Origin: Flagellimonas marinaquae
GTDB lineage: Bacteria; Bacteroidota; Bacteroidia; Flavobacteriales; Flavobacteriaceae
Direction of reading: 5' to 3'
DNA length: 64,000 nt
Assembly: GCF_003992675.1 (NCBI RefSeq)
Contig: NZ_RZMZ01000015.1
Coordinates: 806,001 to 870,000, forward strand
Below, one piece after another: positions 26,798 to 35,096 of this stretch. How positions within the stretch are numbered: position 1 is the stretch's first letter; each line of letters begins with the position of its first letter. The notes under the pieces are model-generated. The model was not told the origin of the DNA. It worked only from the letters and a program-made list of their open reading frames with translations, and did not search any database. The translations under genes and the position numbers were made by a program.

Positions 26798-27130
26798 ATG
26801 AAACCTCATAAACACATTCTTATCATTGGTTCCCTGTTAATGACCGTGGCTGTTCTAGCTCCTTCGTTCATTAAATTGGGGCATACTTTATATGAGCATC
26901 ATAATGAAAAGAAATGTATTGATTATGGCACCAATCATATTCATGACGGTCATTTAGATTGTGACTTTCATGATTTTACGCTTGTCAATAAAGTTCTATT
27001 CAATTCTTCATTCAACTACACACCAGTAAATACGCCCGACTTAACTTATGTAACGGCGTATTATGCATATGTCTACAAGCCTATTAAAGCATCATTTCAA
27101 AGCTTAAGGGCTCCACCGGTGGCAACTTAG
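26798..27130 (+). CDS. Small His-rich exported protein next to a TonB receptor
   Basis: From the ATG at 26798 the protein has 110 residues: MKPHKHILIIGSLL gives an N-terminal hydrophobic signal or anchor to about residue 27. A short histidine- and cysteine-rich part follows (LYEHHNEKKC, NHIHDGHLDCDFHDF, about residues 32-58), then a hydrophilic Tyr/Thr-rich tail. The histidines and paired cysteines would bind a transition metal such as zinc or copper. Proteins of this kind sit before metal TonB receptors in other Bacteroidetes, so it is probably the first gene of the island that follows. That is inference from composition and place. Confidence 0.65.
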   Translation: MKPHKHILIIGSLLMTVAVLAPSFIKLGHTLYEHHNEKKCIDYGTNHIHDGHLDCDFHDFTLVNKVLFNSSFNYTPVNTPDLTYVTAYYAYVYKPIKASFQSLRAPPVAT

Positions 27131-27189
27131 ACCATCGTCGTTATTCAATTCTCTCAGGAGAAAATTCAATCTTACTAAATTACATTCCA

Positions 27190-29601
27190 TTGGTATTTAG
27201 CAACAAGGCAGTGATTATCATTGCATTTATTTCGTTTTTCCCCATTTTTGGCAATTCCCAACAGTGCGAATACACACTGTCCGGACAGGTTATGGATTAT
27301 CATCAGAAAACACCCTTGGAGGGTGCCACGGTTTTAATCCTTGAAACCAAAATGGAGTCGATTACCACAGTCAATGGTGTATATACATTTTCCAATCTCT
27401 GCTCTGGAACCTATACCCTAGAGGTGTCACATCCAGAATGTTCGACCATAATGATGAACGTTAGGGTCGATGGGGATACGGAGATTGAAGTAAAATTGGA
27501 ACATCACTTGGAAGAATTGGATGAAGTCAAAGTGGTGGGAAACATTATTCGAGACAAGACCAATTCAGCACAAGAGGAAACCCTGAACCTAAATACCTTG
27601 GAAAATTATAGTGCCGGCAATTTGGGCGATGCCTTAAAAGAACTGGGGGGAGTTTCTTCTCTCAATACTGGGGCAAACATTGTGAAGCCGGCAATCCATG
27701 GGTTAAATGGCAGCCGTGTTTTGGTACTGAACGATGGTGTTCGGATGCAGGATATGGAATGGGGAGCAGAACACGCTCCTACCCTAGATATTAATTCTGC
27801 AGGTTCGGTTTCCGTAATCAAAGGAGCTTCGGCCCTTCAATACGGAGGTGATGCCATCGGCGGTGTCATTGTAGCAGAGCAAGCCAGAATTCCGCGCCGA
27901 GATAGCATCTATGGAAAAACGATTCTTAGCGGTGTATCCAACGGAAGGGGTGGAAATATCGTAACCGAGCTGACCAAATCCTACGAGAGCGGTTGGTTCA
28001 TCAAAGGGCAAGGTTCCTACAAACGTTTGGGAGATCACGAAGCGCCCGATTATGTCCTTTCCAATACGGGTGTCCAAGAAATTGCGGCTTCCTTGCAACT
28101 AGGTAAGCATCATTTTACTTGGGGATGGGATGCTAGGTATTCTTATTTCAATACGGAGATTGCCATTTTAAGAGCATCACATATCGGAAACGTGGACGAT
28201 TTGATACGAAGCATCAACAGTGGTGAACCGTCGATTATAAGACCTTTTACCTATGACCTTCAAAACCCTAGACAAGAAGTGACCCATCATTTGGGGAAGC
28301 TTAAGTTTTACAAACGTTTTGAGGGTTTAGGAAAGTTGAACGTACAGTACGATTTTCAAAGTAACCGACGGTTTGAATACGATATCCGTAGAGGCGAGAG
28401 GGACAATATTCCGTCCATCGATTTGGAGCTGACCACCCATACCGTTTCCACTGATTTTAAGTGGGACACCAAGGACGACATCAATATTCTTGTGGGTCTT
28501 ATGGGAAGGTATCAAGACAATTTTGCCAATCCTGATACTGGCGTTCGCCGGTTGATTCCGGATTACGAAAAAATTGACTTTGGTAGCTTTTTGATTGGAG
28601 AGTATAGGGTCACCAATCAGTTATTGCTGGATGCTGGAATCCGATACGATTACAACAAGATAGATGCCCAAAAGTTTTATCGCACCTCCCGTTGGGAAGA
28701 ACGTGGATATGATAACGACTTTCAGGATTTGATTGTTGAGGATTTAGACACGCAATTATTGGTCAATCCAGTTTTGGATTACCATAATTTCTCAGCAACG
28801 GTTGGCGGAAAATACATCACCACGAATGGCCTACAGCTTAAGCTGAACTATGCTTTGGCACAGCGGGCACCCAATCCATCCGAACTTTTTAGCGATGGGT
28901 TGCATCACTCCGCCGCGAGGATAGAGCTCGGTGATTTGCGTATCGAAAACGAAACATCACACAAGATAACCACCACGTTGGAAAAGGATTTTTCAACTTG
29001 GGGAATTCTCTTGGAACCCTACGCCAATTGGGTGCAAAACTTTATTGTTTTGGAGCCCACCGGTGTTGAGTTTACGGTTCGTGGCTCATTTCCAGTTTGG
29101 GAATACCGTCAGACCAATGCTCGGCTTTTGGGAGTTGACTTTTCGGCATATTCCAATTGGACCGATCATTGGATTACGGAGCATAAATTTTCCTTGGTGA
29201 AGGGACAGGATACGGATACCGATATTGCCTTAATCAATATTCCTGCTGCCAACTGGAGAAACTCGGTAACGTTTTCCAAGCCGGAATGGAATGGTTTTGA
29301 AGCCTCGTTGGAAAGTCAGTATGTATTTCGCCAAAACGAGACACCAGATAACATCATGGTGTTTTCGCCACAACAACAAGAAGATGTGGTTTTGGAAATC
29401 AATACGGCTCCAGACGCTTATCATTTGCTGGGTTTTCGATCAAAAATGGAATTTCCGTTTTCCAACAAAACCAAGTTGACCACCACTTTGGCCGTAAGTA
29501 ATCTTTTAAACACAAATTACAGGGACTACCTGAACCGTCAGCGATTTTTCGCCGACGATTTGGGGCGAAACTTTACTTTACAACTAAAACTCAATTATTA
29601 A
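27190..29601 (+). CDS. TonB-dependent outer membrane receptor, probably for a metal (ZnuD-like)
   Basis: The 803-residue protein starts with TTG at 27190 (MVFSNKAVIIIAFISF..); no better start was found. A signal peptide to about residue 25 (GNSQQC) is followed by a carboxypeptidase-regulatory-like beta domain (about 30-110; LSGQVMDYHQKTPLEGATV), a plug domain (about 120-235; HGLNGSRVLVLNDGVRMQD, then VIKGASALQYGGDAIGGV), and a 22-strand barrel ending LQLKLNY. The segment ELFSDGLHHSAARIELGD is like that in zinc receptors of the ZnuD type. It lies between a His-rich protein and an acidic lipoprotein; zinc or another transition metal is the likely cargo, by inference. Confidence 0.88.
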   Translation: MVFSNKAVIIIAFISFFPIFGNSQQCEYTLSGQVMDYHQKTPLEGATVLILETKMESITTVNGVYTFSNLCSGTYTLEVSHPECSTIMMNVRVDGDTEIEVKLEHHLEELDEVKVVGNIIRDKTNSAQEETLNLNTLENYSAGNLGDALKELGGVSSLNTGANIVKPAIHGLNGSRVLVLNDGVRMQDMEWGAEHAPTLDINSAGSVSVIKGASALQYGGDAIGGVIVAEQARIPRRDSIYGKTILSGVSNGRGGNIVTELTKSYESGWFIKGQGSYKRLGDHEAPDYVLSNTGVQEIAASLQLGKHHFTWGWDARYSYFNTEIAILRASHIGNVDDLIRSINSGEPSIIRPFTYDLQNPRQEVTHHLGKLKFYKRFEGLGKLNVQYDFQSNRRFEYDIRRGERDNIPSIDLELTTHTVSTDFKWDTKDDINILVGLMGRYQDNFANPDTGVRRLIPDYEKIDFGSFLIGEYRVTNQLLLDAGIRYDYNKIDAQKFYRTSRWEERGYDNDFQDLIVEDLDTQLLVNPVLDYHNFSATVGGKYITTNGLQLKLNYALAQRAPNPSELFSDGLHHSAARIELGDLRIENETSHKITTTLEKDFSTWGILLEPYANWVQNFIVLEPTGVEFTVRGSFPVWEYRQTNARLLGVDFSAYSNWTDHWITEHKFSLVKGQDTDTDIALINIPAANWRNSVTFSKPEWNGFEASLESQYVFRQNETPDNIMVFSPQQQEDVVLEINTAPDAYHLLGFRSKMEFPFSNKTKLTTTLAVSNLLNTNYRDYLNRQRFFADDLGRNFTLQLKLNY

Positions 29602-29616
29602 AATTTTAAAATAATC

Positions 29617-30171
29617 ATGAAAACAATCAAATCAATTCTATTATTAGCTTTTATCGGACTTTCATTCGTAGCCTGTTCTGATGATGATAATGCTCCAGCG
29701 CCAGTCAACGAAGAAGAGACAATCACAACTATGAGGATTACTCTTGTTCCTGAAGGAGGTGGTACCAACATTACTATCCAGACCCAAGACCTAGATGGTG
29801 ATGGACCCAATACTCCTGTTCGCGACATCTCTGGTAATTTGACGGCGAATACCACTTACACAGGTTCTATAGTGTTTTTAAATGAAACCGAATCTCCAGC
29901 CGAAGACATCACGGAGGAAGTTGAGGAAGAAGATGATGAACACCAGGTGTTTTATATCCCTTCCGGAAGTATTAGCAGTATTACTTATAATGACCAAGAC
30001 GGTAATGGGAATCCATTGGGATTAGCCTTTACATTGGAGACCGGTGCAGCTGGAAACGCGACTTTGGAAGTAAGCTTGGTGCATGAGCCCAAGAAGCCTA
30101 ATGATGGGACCTTGACCGATGCCGGTGGTGAAACAGATTTTACAGACACCTACGCCATTACTGTCGAATAA
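29617..30171 (+). CDS. Acidic surface lipoprotein paired with the TonB receptor
   Basis: This 184-residue protein begins MKTIKSILLLAFIGLSFVAC, a lipoprotein signal with the cysteine at residue 20. SDDDN follows directly; Ser-Asp-Asp-Asp after the cysteine matches the Bacteroidetes lipoprotein export signal for the cell surface. The body has an acidic loop (EEVEEEDDEHQVFYIPSG) and repeated Gly/Asn/Thr strands. Homologues are often labelled type 1 periplasmic binding fold, which the sequence does not support clearly. It starts 15 bases after the receptor stop and so is probably its partner, perhaps a metal-capturing lipoprotein. Confidence 0.75.
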   Translation: MKTIKSILLLAFIGLSFVACSDDDNAPAPVNEEETITTMRITLVPEGGGTNITIQTQDLDGDGPNTPVRDISGNLTANTTYTGSIVFLNETESPAEDITEEVEEEDDEHQVFYIPSGSISSITYNDQDGNGNPLGLAFTLETGAAGNATLEVSLVHEPKKPNDGTLTDAGGETDFTDTYAITVE

Positions 30172-30202
30172 ATAACTTCAACTTTTATATTTTAAGGAGA
30201 TT

Positions 30203-30237
30203 AGGGTGCCAAATTAAGTTTTGGCACTCTTTTTTTT
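30203..30237 (+). terminator. Rho-independent terminator after the acidic lipoprotein gene
   Basis: An 11-base stem (AGGGTGCCAAA at 30203-30213 with TTTGGCACTCT at 30220-30230, one wobble) is followed by a T run. The stem and T run overlap the last codons of the convergent membrane-protein gene, whose C-terminal KKKSAKT is encoded by the hairpin. Confidence 0.85.
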
Positions 30238-30504
30238 GCTCAATAGATAGGTGTATATCCAGGTCAGCGTAAACGTGGGGATAATATCCATGCCGGGAAC
30301 CAGCTCTTCGGCGAAAGTAATCAAACCGGCAGCCTGTCCTACCCCTCCCTTGTACAATCGGGTCATAAGCCACCCGGCAACTGGTGCCCAAATGACATCG
30401 GAAAACTCCCCTATCCCCGGAATGACGAAGGATAGCATCCCGATAGCATCAAACAGCAAGCCCAAAAGTAAGTTACGGTACTTATTATCCTTTTCTTCAG
30501 CCAT
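30214..30504 (-). CDS. Small membrane protein, unknown function
   Basis: This 96-residue protein has three hydrophobic segments (near 10-31, 36-50 and 72-90) with conserved-looking PGIGEFSDVIWAPVAGWLM and a Lys-rich C-terminus. The sequence suggests a small integral membrane protein. It lies upstream of no obvious partner; folE lies 40 bases upstream on the same strand. Confidence 0.75.
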   Translation of the reverse strand: MAEEKDNKYRNLLLGLLFDAIGMLSFVIPGIGEFSDVIWAPVAGWLMTRLYKGGVGQAAGLITFAEELVPGMDIIPTFTLTWIYTYLLSKKKSAKT

Positions 30505-30544
30505 AGGGGAAAAATAGCAATTCCCGCTTAATTGAAAAAGTTGT

Positions 30545-31144
30545 TTAGGACAAATCGGAGCTTACCAGCTTCAAAAATTCGTTTCTGGTCTCAATTTTTT
30601 CAAATTGACCACGAAATCCAGAGGTAGTTGTTACCGAATTTTGTTTTTGCACACCGCGCATCATCATGCACATATGCGAAGCCTCAATGACCACTGCCAC
30701 ACCTTTGGGTTTAAGGGTAGTGTTGATACATTCCAGGATATCGTGTGTTAAACGTTCCTGCACTTGGAGCCTTCGGGCGAACACATCCACAATGCGGGGA
30801 ATTTTACTCAATCCTACAATATGTCCATTGGGAATGTAGGCTATATGAGCCTTGCCAAAAAATGGCAGCATATGGTGCTCACAGAGGGAATACAGTTCAA
30901 TATCTTTAATAATGACCATGTCGTCGTAATCTTCGGCAAACATGGCGCCTTTAAGAATTTCCTGTGGGTCCTGCTTGTATCCTTGGGTCAAAAAAAGCAT
31001 AGCTTTTGCCGCACGCTCAGGGGTTTTGAGCAATCCTTCCCGGGTGACATCCTCCCCGATGTCTTCCACTATTTTGGTAAAATGTTCCTTTACCTCATTG
31101 GTAATTTGAATATTGTACTCTTCGAGGTTCCTATAAGGTGCCAT
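30545..31144 (-). CDS. folE: GTP cyclohydrolase I
   Basis: FolE converts GTP to dihydroneopterin triphosphate, the first step of folate synthesis. The 199 residues include the zinc and substrate motifs [44 protein letters not shown] and [17 protein letters not shown]. Length and motifs are typical. It overlaps the end of msrA by 14 bases on the same strand, so both are translated from one message. Confidence 0.96.
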   Translation of the reverse strand: MAPYRNLEEYNIQITNEVKEHFTKIVEDIGEDVTREGLLKTPERAAKAMLFLTQGYKQDPQEILKGAMFAEDYDDMVIIKDIELYSLCEHHMLPFFGKAHIAYIPNGHIVGLSKIPRIVDVFARRLQVQERLTHDILECINTTLKPKGVAVVIEASHMCMMMRGVQKQNSVTTTSGFRGQFEKIETRNEFLKLVSSDLS

Positions 31145-31694
31145 GTTTTAGCTTTTTTGAAAAATGGTTGTTCAGTTTTTTGATCTTTGGATCAATTATA
31201 AATTGACAATAGGGCTGTTGCCGGTTTTCGTTATAATAATTATGATGCTCTTCCTCGGCCAAATAAAATGGTTTTGCTTCGGATACGGCCGTGACTATGG
31301 GTGATGAAAATACGTTTTCCTTTTCCAATACTTGGATAAACTCTTCCGCCAATTGTTTTTGTTCCGGAGTTGTGTAAAAAATTTCACTACGATATTGGGT
31401 ACCCACATCATTGCCCTGTCTGTTCAACGTAGTTGGGTCATGCGTAGCAAAAAAAACCTCCAAAAGTTCAGGATAAGATATTTTTTCAGGGTTGAAGGTG
31501 ATTTTTACCCCCTCGGCATGTCCAGTGCGGCCAGTACAAATTTCTCGATAGGCCGGATTTTTAATTGTTCCACCCGTATATCCGGAAACTACTTCCTCTA
31601 CTCCATTCAACCGCTGAAAAACAGCTTCGGTGCACCAAAAACAACCTCCGGCAAAAATGGCAATTTCCAAGTTTAAATTATTTTGTTCATTCAT
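31131..31694 (-). CDS. msrA: Peptide methionine sulfoxide reductase A
   Basis: MsrA reduces methionine-S-sulfoxide in proteins and as free amino acid. The 187 residues carry the catalytic [12 protein letters not shown] motif near residue 17 (catalytic cysteine GCFW) and the family segments VVSGYTGG and [18 protein letters not shown]. The two cysteines in GGCFWC are close together, and no typical distant C-terminal resolving cysteine is seen. It overlaps folE by 14 bases. Confidence 0.94.
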   Translation of the reverse strand: MNEQNNLNLEIAIFAGGCFWCTEAVFQRLNGVEEVVSGYTGGTIKNPAYREICTGRTGHAEGVKITFNPEKISYPELLEVFFATHDPTTLNRQGNDVGTQYRSEIFYTTPEQKQLAEEFIQVLEKENVFSSPIVTAVSEAKPFYLAEEEHHNYYNENRQQPYCQFIIDPKIKKLNNHFSKKLKHGTL

Positions 31695-32007
31695 TTTGAT
31701 TCAAAGTTAAACAATATTTATGGGTGATAATACATTCTAACAAATATTTATGGAATGATTTGTCGAATTTGTCGATAACACCTTAACTTTTAATAAAATG
31801 AATATCAGCCCATATTAATCTAAAAGTATAGTAGCTGCCCGCCAACGGATAGGTCGATAACATAAGCTTCCTATATCAAAAGCTAATTCACGTTAAATTG
31901 TGATTCATTTTTGTCAAAAATCCTTTAAACCGACAAATTTGTACGCTGAAAATGCAATCTTTGCGGTACAACAGTAATCCTTATCTTCGACCAGAGAAGT
32001 TGTACTT
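31695..32007. other. Intergenic region, AT-rich, between msrA and LolD-like gene
   Basis: This 313-base gap separates divergent genes and codes for nothing I can support. It holds the probable promoter of the downstream ABC gene near 31960-31989. No riboswitch, tRNA or clear repeat was recognised. Confidence 0.6.
31960..31989 (+). promoter_or_regulatory. Candidate promoter of the LolD-like gene (TTTG, 18 bp, TATCTTCG)
   Basis: TTTG at 31960-31963 and TATCTTCG at 31982-31989 are separated by 18 bases, close to the Bacteroidetes TTTG/TAnnTTTG promoter with one mismatch in the -7 box. The start codon follows 19 bases later. Confidence 0.4.
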
Positions 32008-32676
32008 ATGATAAAGGCCACAAATATTCAAAAAAGTTACGGAGACCTCAAGGTATTGCAGGGGGTAAATCTGGACATACAAAAAGGAGAGGTGGTTTCC
32101 ATTGTTGGGGCCTCCGGTGCAGGAAAAACCACTTTGCTACAAATTTTAGGCACCTTGGACACGCCGACCAACAAAGGGGAAAGCACCTTATTGATCAACG
32201 ATACCGATGTGAACCAACTCAACGACAAGTCTTTGGCCCAGTTTCGCAATGAACATATCGGGTTTATCTTCCAATTTCACCAATTATTGCCCGAATTTAC
32301 AGCACTTGAAAATGTCTGTATCCCAGCCTTTATCAAAAAAACGCCGAAAGCCGAGGCGGAAAATCGTGCGAAGGAATTACTGGATTTTTTAGGATTAAAA
32401 GACCGTTATCACCATAAGCCCAATGCTTTATCGGGTGGAGAGCAGCAGCGCGTAGCCGTAGCCCGTTCGTTAATGAACAATCCTTCGGTAGTGTTGGCAG
32501 ATGAACCCAGTGGAAATCTGGATTCTGAAAGCGCAGACAATCTGCACCAGCTATTTTTTAAACTGCGGGATGAGTTTGGGCAAACCTTTGTATTGGTGAC
32601 CCATAATATGGAATTGGCCGATATGGCCGACCGAAAGCTCACCATGGTGGACGGATTGATAGTTTCCAAAGATTGA
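32008..32676 (+). CDS. ABC transporter ATP-binding protein (LolD-like)
   Basis: The 222-residue protein is an ABC ATPase of the MacB/LolD group: Walker [10 protein letters not shown] near residues 35-43, the Q-loop, signature [16 protein letters not shown], Walker [14 protein letters not shown] and the switch histidine in VTHN. LolD sends lipoproteins from the inner membrane, but no LolC/E-type permease gene is adjacent here, so its partner must be elsewhere. The next gene starts two bases downstream. Confidence 0.88.
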   Translation: MIKATNIQKSYGDLKVLQGVNLDIQKGEVVSIVGASGAGKTTLLQILGTLDTPTNKGESTLLINDTDVNQLNDKSLAQFRNEHIGFIFQFHQLLPEFTALENVCIPAFIKKTPKAEAENRAKELLDFLGLKDRYHHKPNALSGGEQQRVAVARSLMNNPSVVLADEPSGNLDSESADNLHQLFFKLRDEFGQTFVLVTHNMELADMADRKLTMVDGLIVSKD

Positions 32677-32677
32677 T

Positions 32678-33442
32678 ATGACCAAAGCGGAGCTCAAGGA
32701 ATTTTTGGATGCCAAAGTTGAGGAATACAACCATCCTCGATTTTTGGATGATGATCCTTTACAAATTCCGCATCGCTTTACACAAAAGGAGGATATCGAA
32801 ATCAGTGCTTTTTTGACGGCCACCATTGCTTGGGGGAACCGCAAAAGTATTATCAACAATGCCACAAGATTGATGGAGTTGATGGGCCATACGCCCTATG
32901 ATTTTGTGATGAACCATTCCGAAGATGATTTGGAGCGCCTCTCCCCTTTCGTTCACCGCACGTTCAATGGTATCGACCTTGGTTACTTTGTAACCAGTTT
33001 GCACCATATCTATATGAATCACGGTGGATTGGAAACCATTTTTACCAACCACCAGACCAAGAATTCCATGCAACCTGCCATTTCTAAGTTTAAGGAAGTA
33101 TTTTTTGAGCTGCCCCATCGACATCGGACCCAAAAGCACGTTTCCGACCCAAATAAAGGTTCTGCCGCCAAGCGCATCAATATGTTTTTGCGTTGGATGG
33201 TACGGGACAACAGTACAGGCGTGGATTTTGGAGTATGGAAGGATATTGACCCTTCCAAGCTCTCCTGTCCCTTAGATGTGCATTCGGGCAATGTAGCGCG
33301 CAAACTAAAATTGCTCAAACGCAAACAGAACGATGCCAAAGCCTTGTTGGAGCTGGATAAAAACCTCCGAAAACTAGACCCCGGAGACCCCGTAAAATAT
33401 GACTTCGCACTATTTGGGCTGGGGGTTTTTGAAAGGTTCTAG
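32678..33442 (+). CDS. TIGR02757-family protein, unknown function
   Basis: The 254-residue protein matches the Bacteroidetes family TIGR02757, with IAWGNRKSIINNATRLMELMG near residue 50, HRTFNGIDLGYF, and the C-terminal DPSKLSCPLDVHSGNVARKLKLLKRKQNDAKALLELD. The function of the family is not established. It starts two bases after the LolD-like gene stop and is surely cotranscribed with it. Confidence 0.85.
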   Translation: MTKAELKEFLDAKVEEYNHPRFLDDDPLQIPHRFTQKEDIEISAFLTATIAWGNRKSIINNATRLMELMGHTPYDFVMNHSEDDLERLSPFVHRTFNGIDLGYFVTSLHHIYMNHGGLETIFTNHQTKNSMQPAISKFKEVFFELPHRHRTQKHVSDPNKGSAAKRINMFLRWMVRDNSTGVDFGVWKDIDPSKLSCPLDVHSGNVARKLKLLKRKQNDAKALLELDKNLRKLDPGDPVKYDFALFGLGVFERF

Positions 33443-33490
33443 TCTAGTATACCAGCTCAACTTCAGTGGCAGATCTTAAAACCATGCATG

Positions 33491-34318
33491 TTATTTGGTA
33501 AACGGGTACGTGGTGCCTAAAATCGTTATGGTGGAATTGGTATAATTCAATTCGATATCTTTGATATCGCCTAGGTCTACGCTCAAAACCCCAGATTTGA
33601 TGCCCCGTGGTACTAAAACAAAGTGTAAAGGTTCAATGGTGCTCAAGGAATAATCCAATCCAGCGGAACTGATTCCCGTTTGCAGCCCATCCAACAAATA
33701 CTCATCATCCCAAATGTTCAGTGGCGTTTCGCTCCCTGAAATCCAAGTTCGTTTTGAATCTTCTTGATATTGAATGACGTCCCCAACTTTAGTGGTTATT
33801 TTTCCATCATTGATTTCCACGCTGTATTCCAGATGTCCATCCTCGTTTGCACCCAAATTTTCTACAATGTGGGTGCCTTCCACCTTGTAGTCGTTATGGT
33901 AGTAATCTTGAAAAGTTGCCGTATGGGTACTTTCCGGTTGTCCATACCAGTTGGTGGAAACAACGGTCACCACTCCCTTGCGAAGAACACCATCTTGCCC
34001 CAACATACCATCTTTAAAATCGACCGTAATTGTTTTGGGGAAATTCACAAAATCGGCCGGGGAAACGGTAATTTCCACTTGTGATGTCATGTTTAAAGTA
34101 GTTTTCCCTGCTGAACCTGCTGTATTGTTCTCAGCGCCCAAAATAGCATCTCCATTACTGTTACCCACATCCTGGAAAATTTTGTTGACCAGCACGTACT
34201 CCGTTAGAGCATTGATGGCAGCGTCTGATGTGGTATCTGGTGCGTTATTCGGGATAGCATCTTCCTTGTCACATCCCATAAGAAGAAGAACCAAAGTAGG
34301 TAGGATAAGTTTTTTCAT
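33491..34318 (-). CDS. Surface lipoprotein, unknown function
   Basis: The 275-residue protein begins MKKLILPTLVLLLMGCDKED. Cysteine 16 is the lipid site, and the following D-K-E-D matches the K-(D/E)2 lipoprotein export signal described in Capnocytophaga, so the protein should face outside. The mature part is a Thr/Val-rich beta protein with segments such as TITVDFKDGM and GVVTVVSTNWYGQP. I do not recognise a named family. It stands alone, convergent with the TIGR02757 gene. Confidence 0.75.
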   Translation of the reverse strand: MKKLILPTLVLLLMGCDKEDAIPNNAPDTTSDAAINALTEYVLVNKIFQDVGNSNGDAILGAENNTAGSAGKTTLNMTSQVEITVSPADFVNFPKTITVDFKDGMLGQDGVLRKGVVTVVSTNWYGQPESTHTATFQDYYHNDYKVEGTHIVENLGANEDGHLEYSVEINDGKITTKVGDVIQYQEDSKRTWISGSETPLNIWDDEYLLDGLQTGISSAGLDYSLSTIEPLHFVLVPRGIKSGVLSVDLGDIKDIELNYTNSTITILGTTYPFTK

Positions 34319-34561
34319 AATGTCTAAGATTTGTTATTACAAAAAAAACAAAATTCAACTGATCGTCATGTTAAAATCCCTTTTATTTTTTATGTTAAAC
34401 GTTGGTATTGAATTGTTTAAGACCTACATAATACTGTTTTCAAAACTTTTATTAATTGAAAGAATCCATGTATTTAAATTAAATATCCAACTTCATAATC
34501 AATTATTCTTGTGGTTGATGCTATTTTGGTGTATTTTTACATCACATCAAATAATCAAATC

Positions 34562-34807
34562 ATGGCTCGTCAAAGTATTTCTTTTACCAAACCCAACGAT
34601 GAATGGCTTAAATCGCAAGTAGAAAGTGAAGAATATTCCAGTAAAAGTGAGCTTGTCAACGATTTGATACGCCAAGCTAGAAGGCAACAAGCACAAATCG
34701 ATTGGATAAAGGCTAAATTGGAAAAAGCTGAAAAGAGTGGGTTCACCAATGATAGCAAGGAAGATATCCTGAACGAATCCAAGTTAAATTTGAATGACGA
34801 AATATAG
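34562..34807 (+). CDS. ParD-type antitoxin
   Basis: From the ATG at 34562 the protein has 81 residues: MARQSISFTKPNDEWLKSQV is a ribbon-helix-helix beta strand and helix; the helix ending SKSELVNDLIRQARRQQ follows. Antitoxins of this type bind DNA with the N-terminus and block a ParE toxin with the C-terminal tail. The reading frame of the toxin starts inside its last codons. Confidence 0.85.
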   Translation: MARQSISFTKPNDEWLKSQVESEEYSSKSELVNDLIRQARRQQAQIDWIKAKLEKAEKSGFTNDSKEDILNESKLNLNDEI

Positions 34808-35081
34808 GTTAAGTAATACCGCAAAAGAAGACTTAATTAGAATTCATCGGTTTGGGGTTCAAAAGTTCGGGGTGACCCAAGCTGATAACTATTTTGAGAA
34901 CTTTTTTAACTATTTCGACATTATCGCCCAAAACCCTTATTCTTTTGAATCTGTAGACCATATCAAAAAAGGTTATAAGCGCTGTGTTTGTGGCTCTGAC
35001 AGTATTTATTATAGAATCAATGGCGACATTGTAGAAATAATGGCTATTGTTGGACGACAAGATGTGACCGATATTTTGTAA
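34794..35081 (+). CDS. ParE/RelE-type toxin
   Basis: The 95-residue protein is a ParE-like toxin: YRLSNTAKEDLIRIHRFGVQKFG is the N-terminal helical hairpin, and the beta core ends EIMAIVGRQDVTDIL with the conserved arginine near the end. ParE proteins typically inhibit DNA gyrase. It overlaps the antitoxin gene by 14 bases, a layout that couples their translation. The pair lies in an AT-rich stretch that could reflect transfer, but no mobile genes flank it. Confidence 0.87.
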   Translation: MTKYRLSNTAKEDLIRIHRFGVQKFGVTQADNYFENFFNYFDIIAQNPYSFESVDHIKKGYKRCVCGSDSIYYRINGDIVEIMAIVGRQDVTDIL

Positions 35082-35096
35082 TAGAGCTATAGTTTT

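Noticed and set aside
30220-30240. TTTGGCACTC followed by T run as a sigma-54 promoter
   Set aside because: The distance from GG to the next GC is 13 bases, not 10, and the element is the 3' arm of a terminator hairpin.
34319-34561. Frame from 33951 to 34622 and the early GTG at 34511 as the start of the antitoxin
   Set aside because: The extra residues are unlike any antitoxin start; the ATG at 34562 gives the normal ribbon-helix-helix N-terminus.
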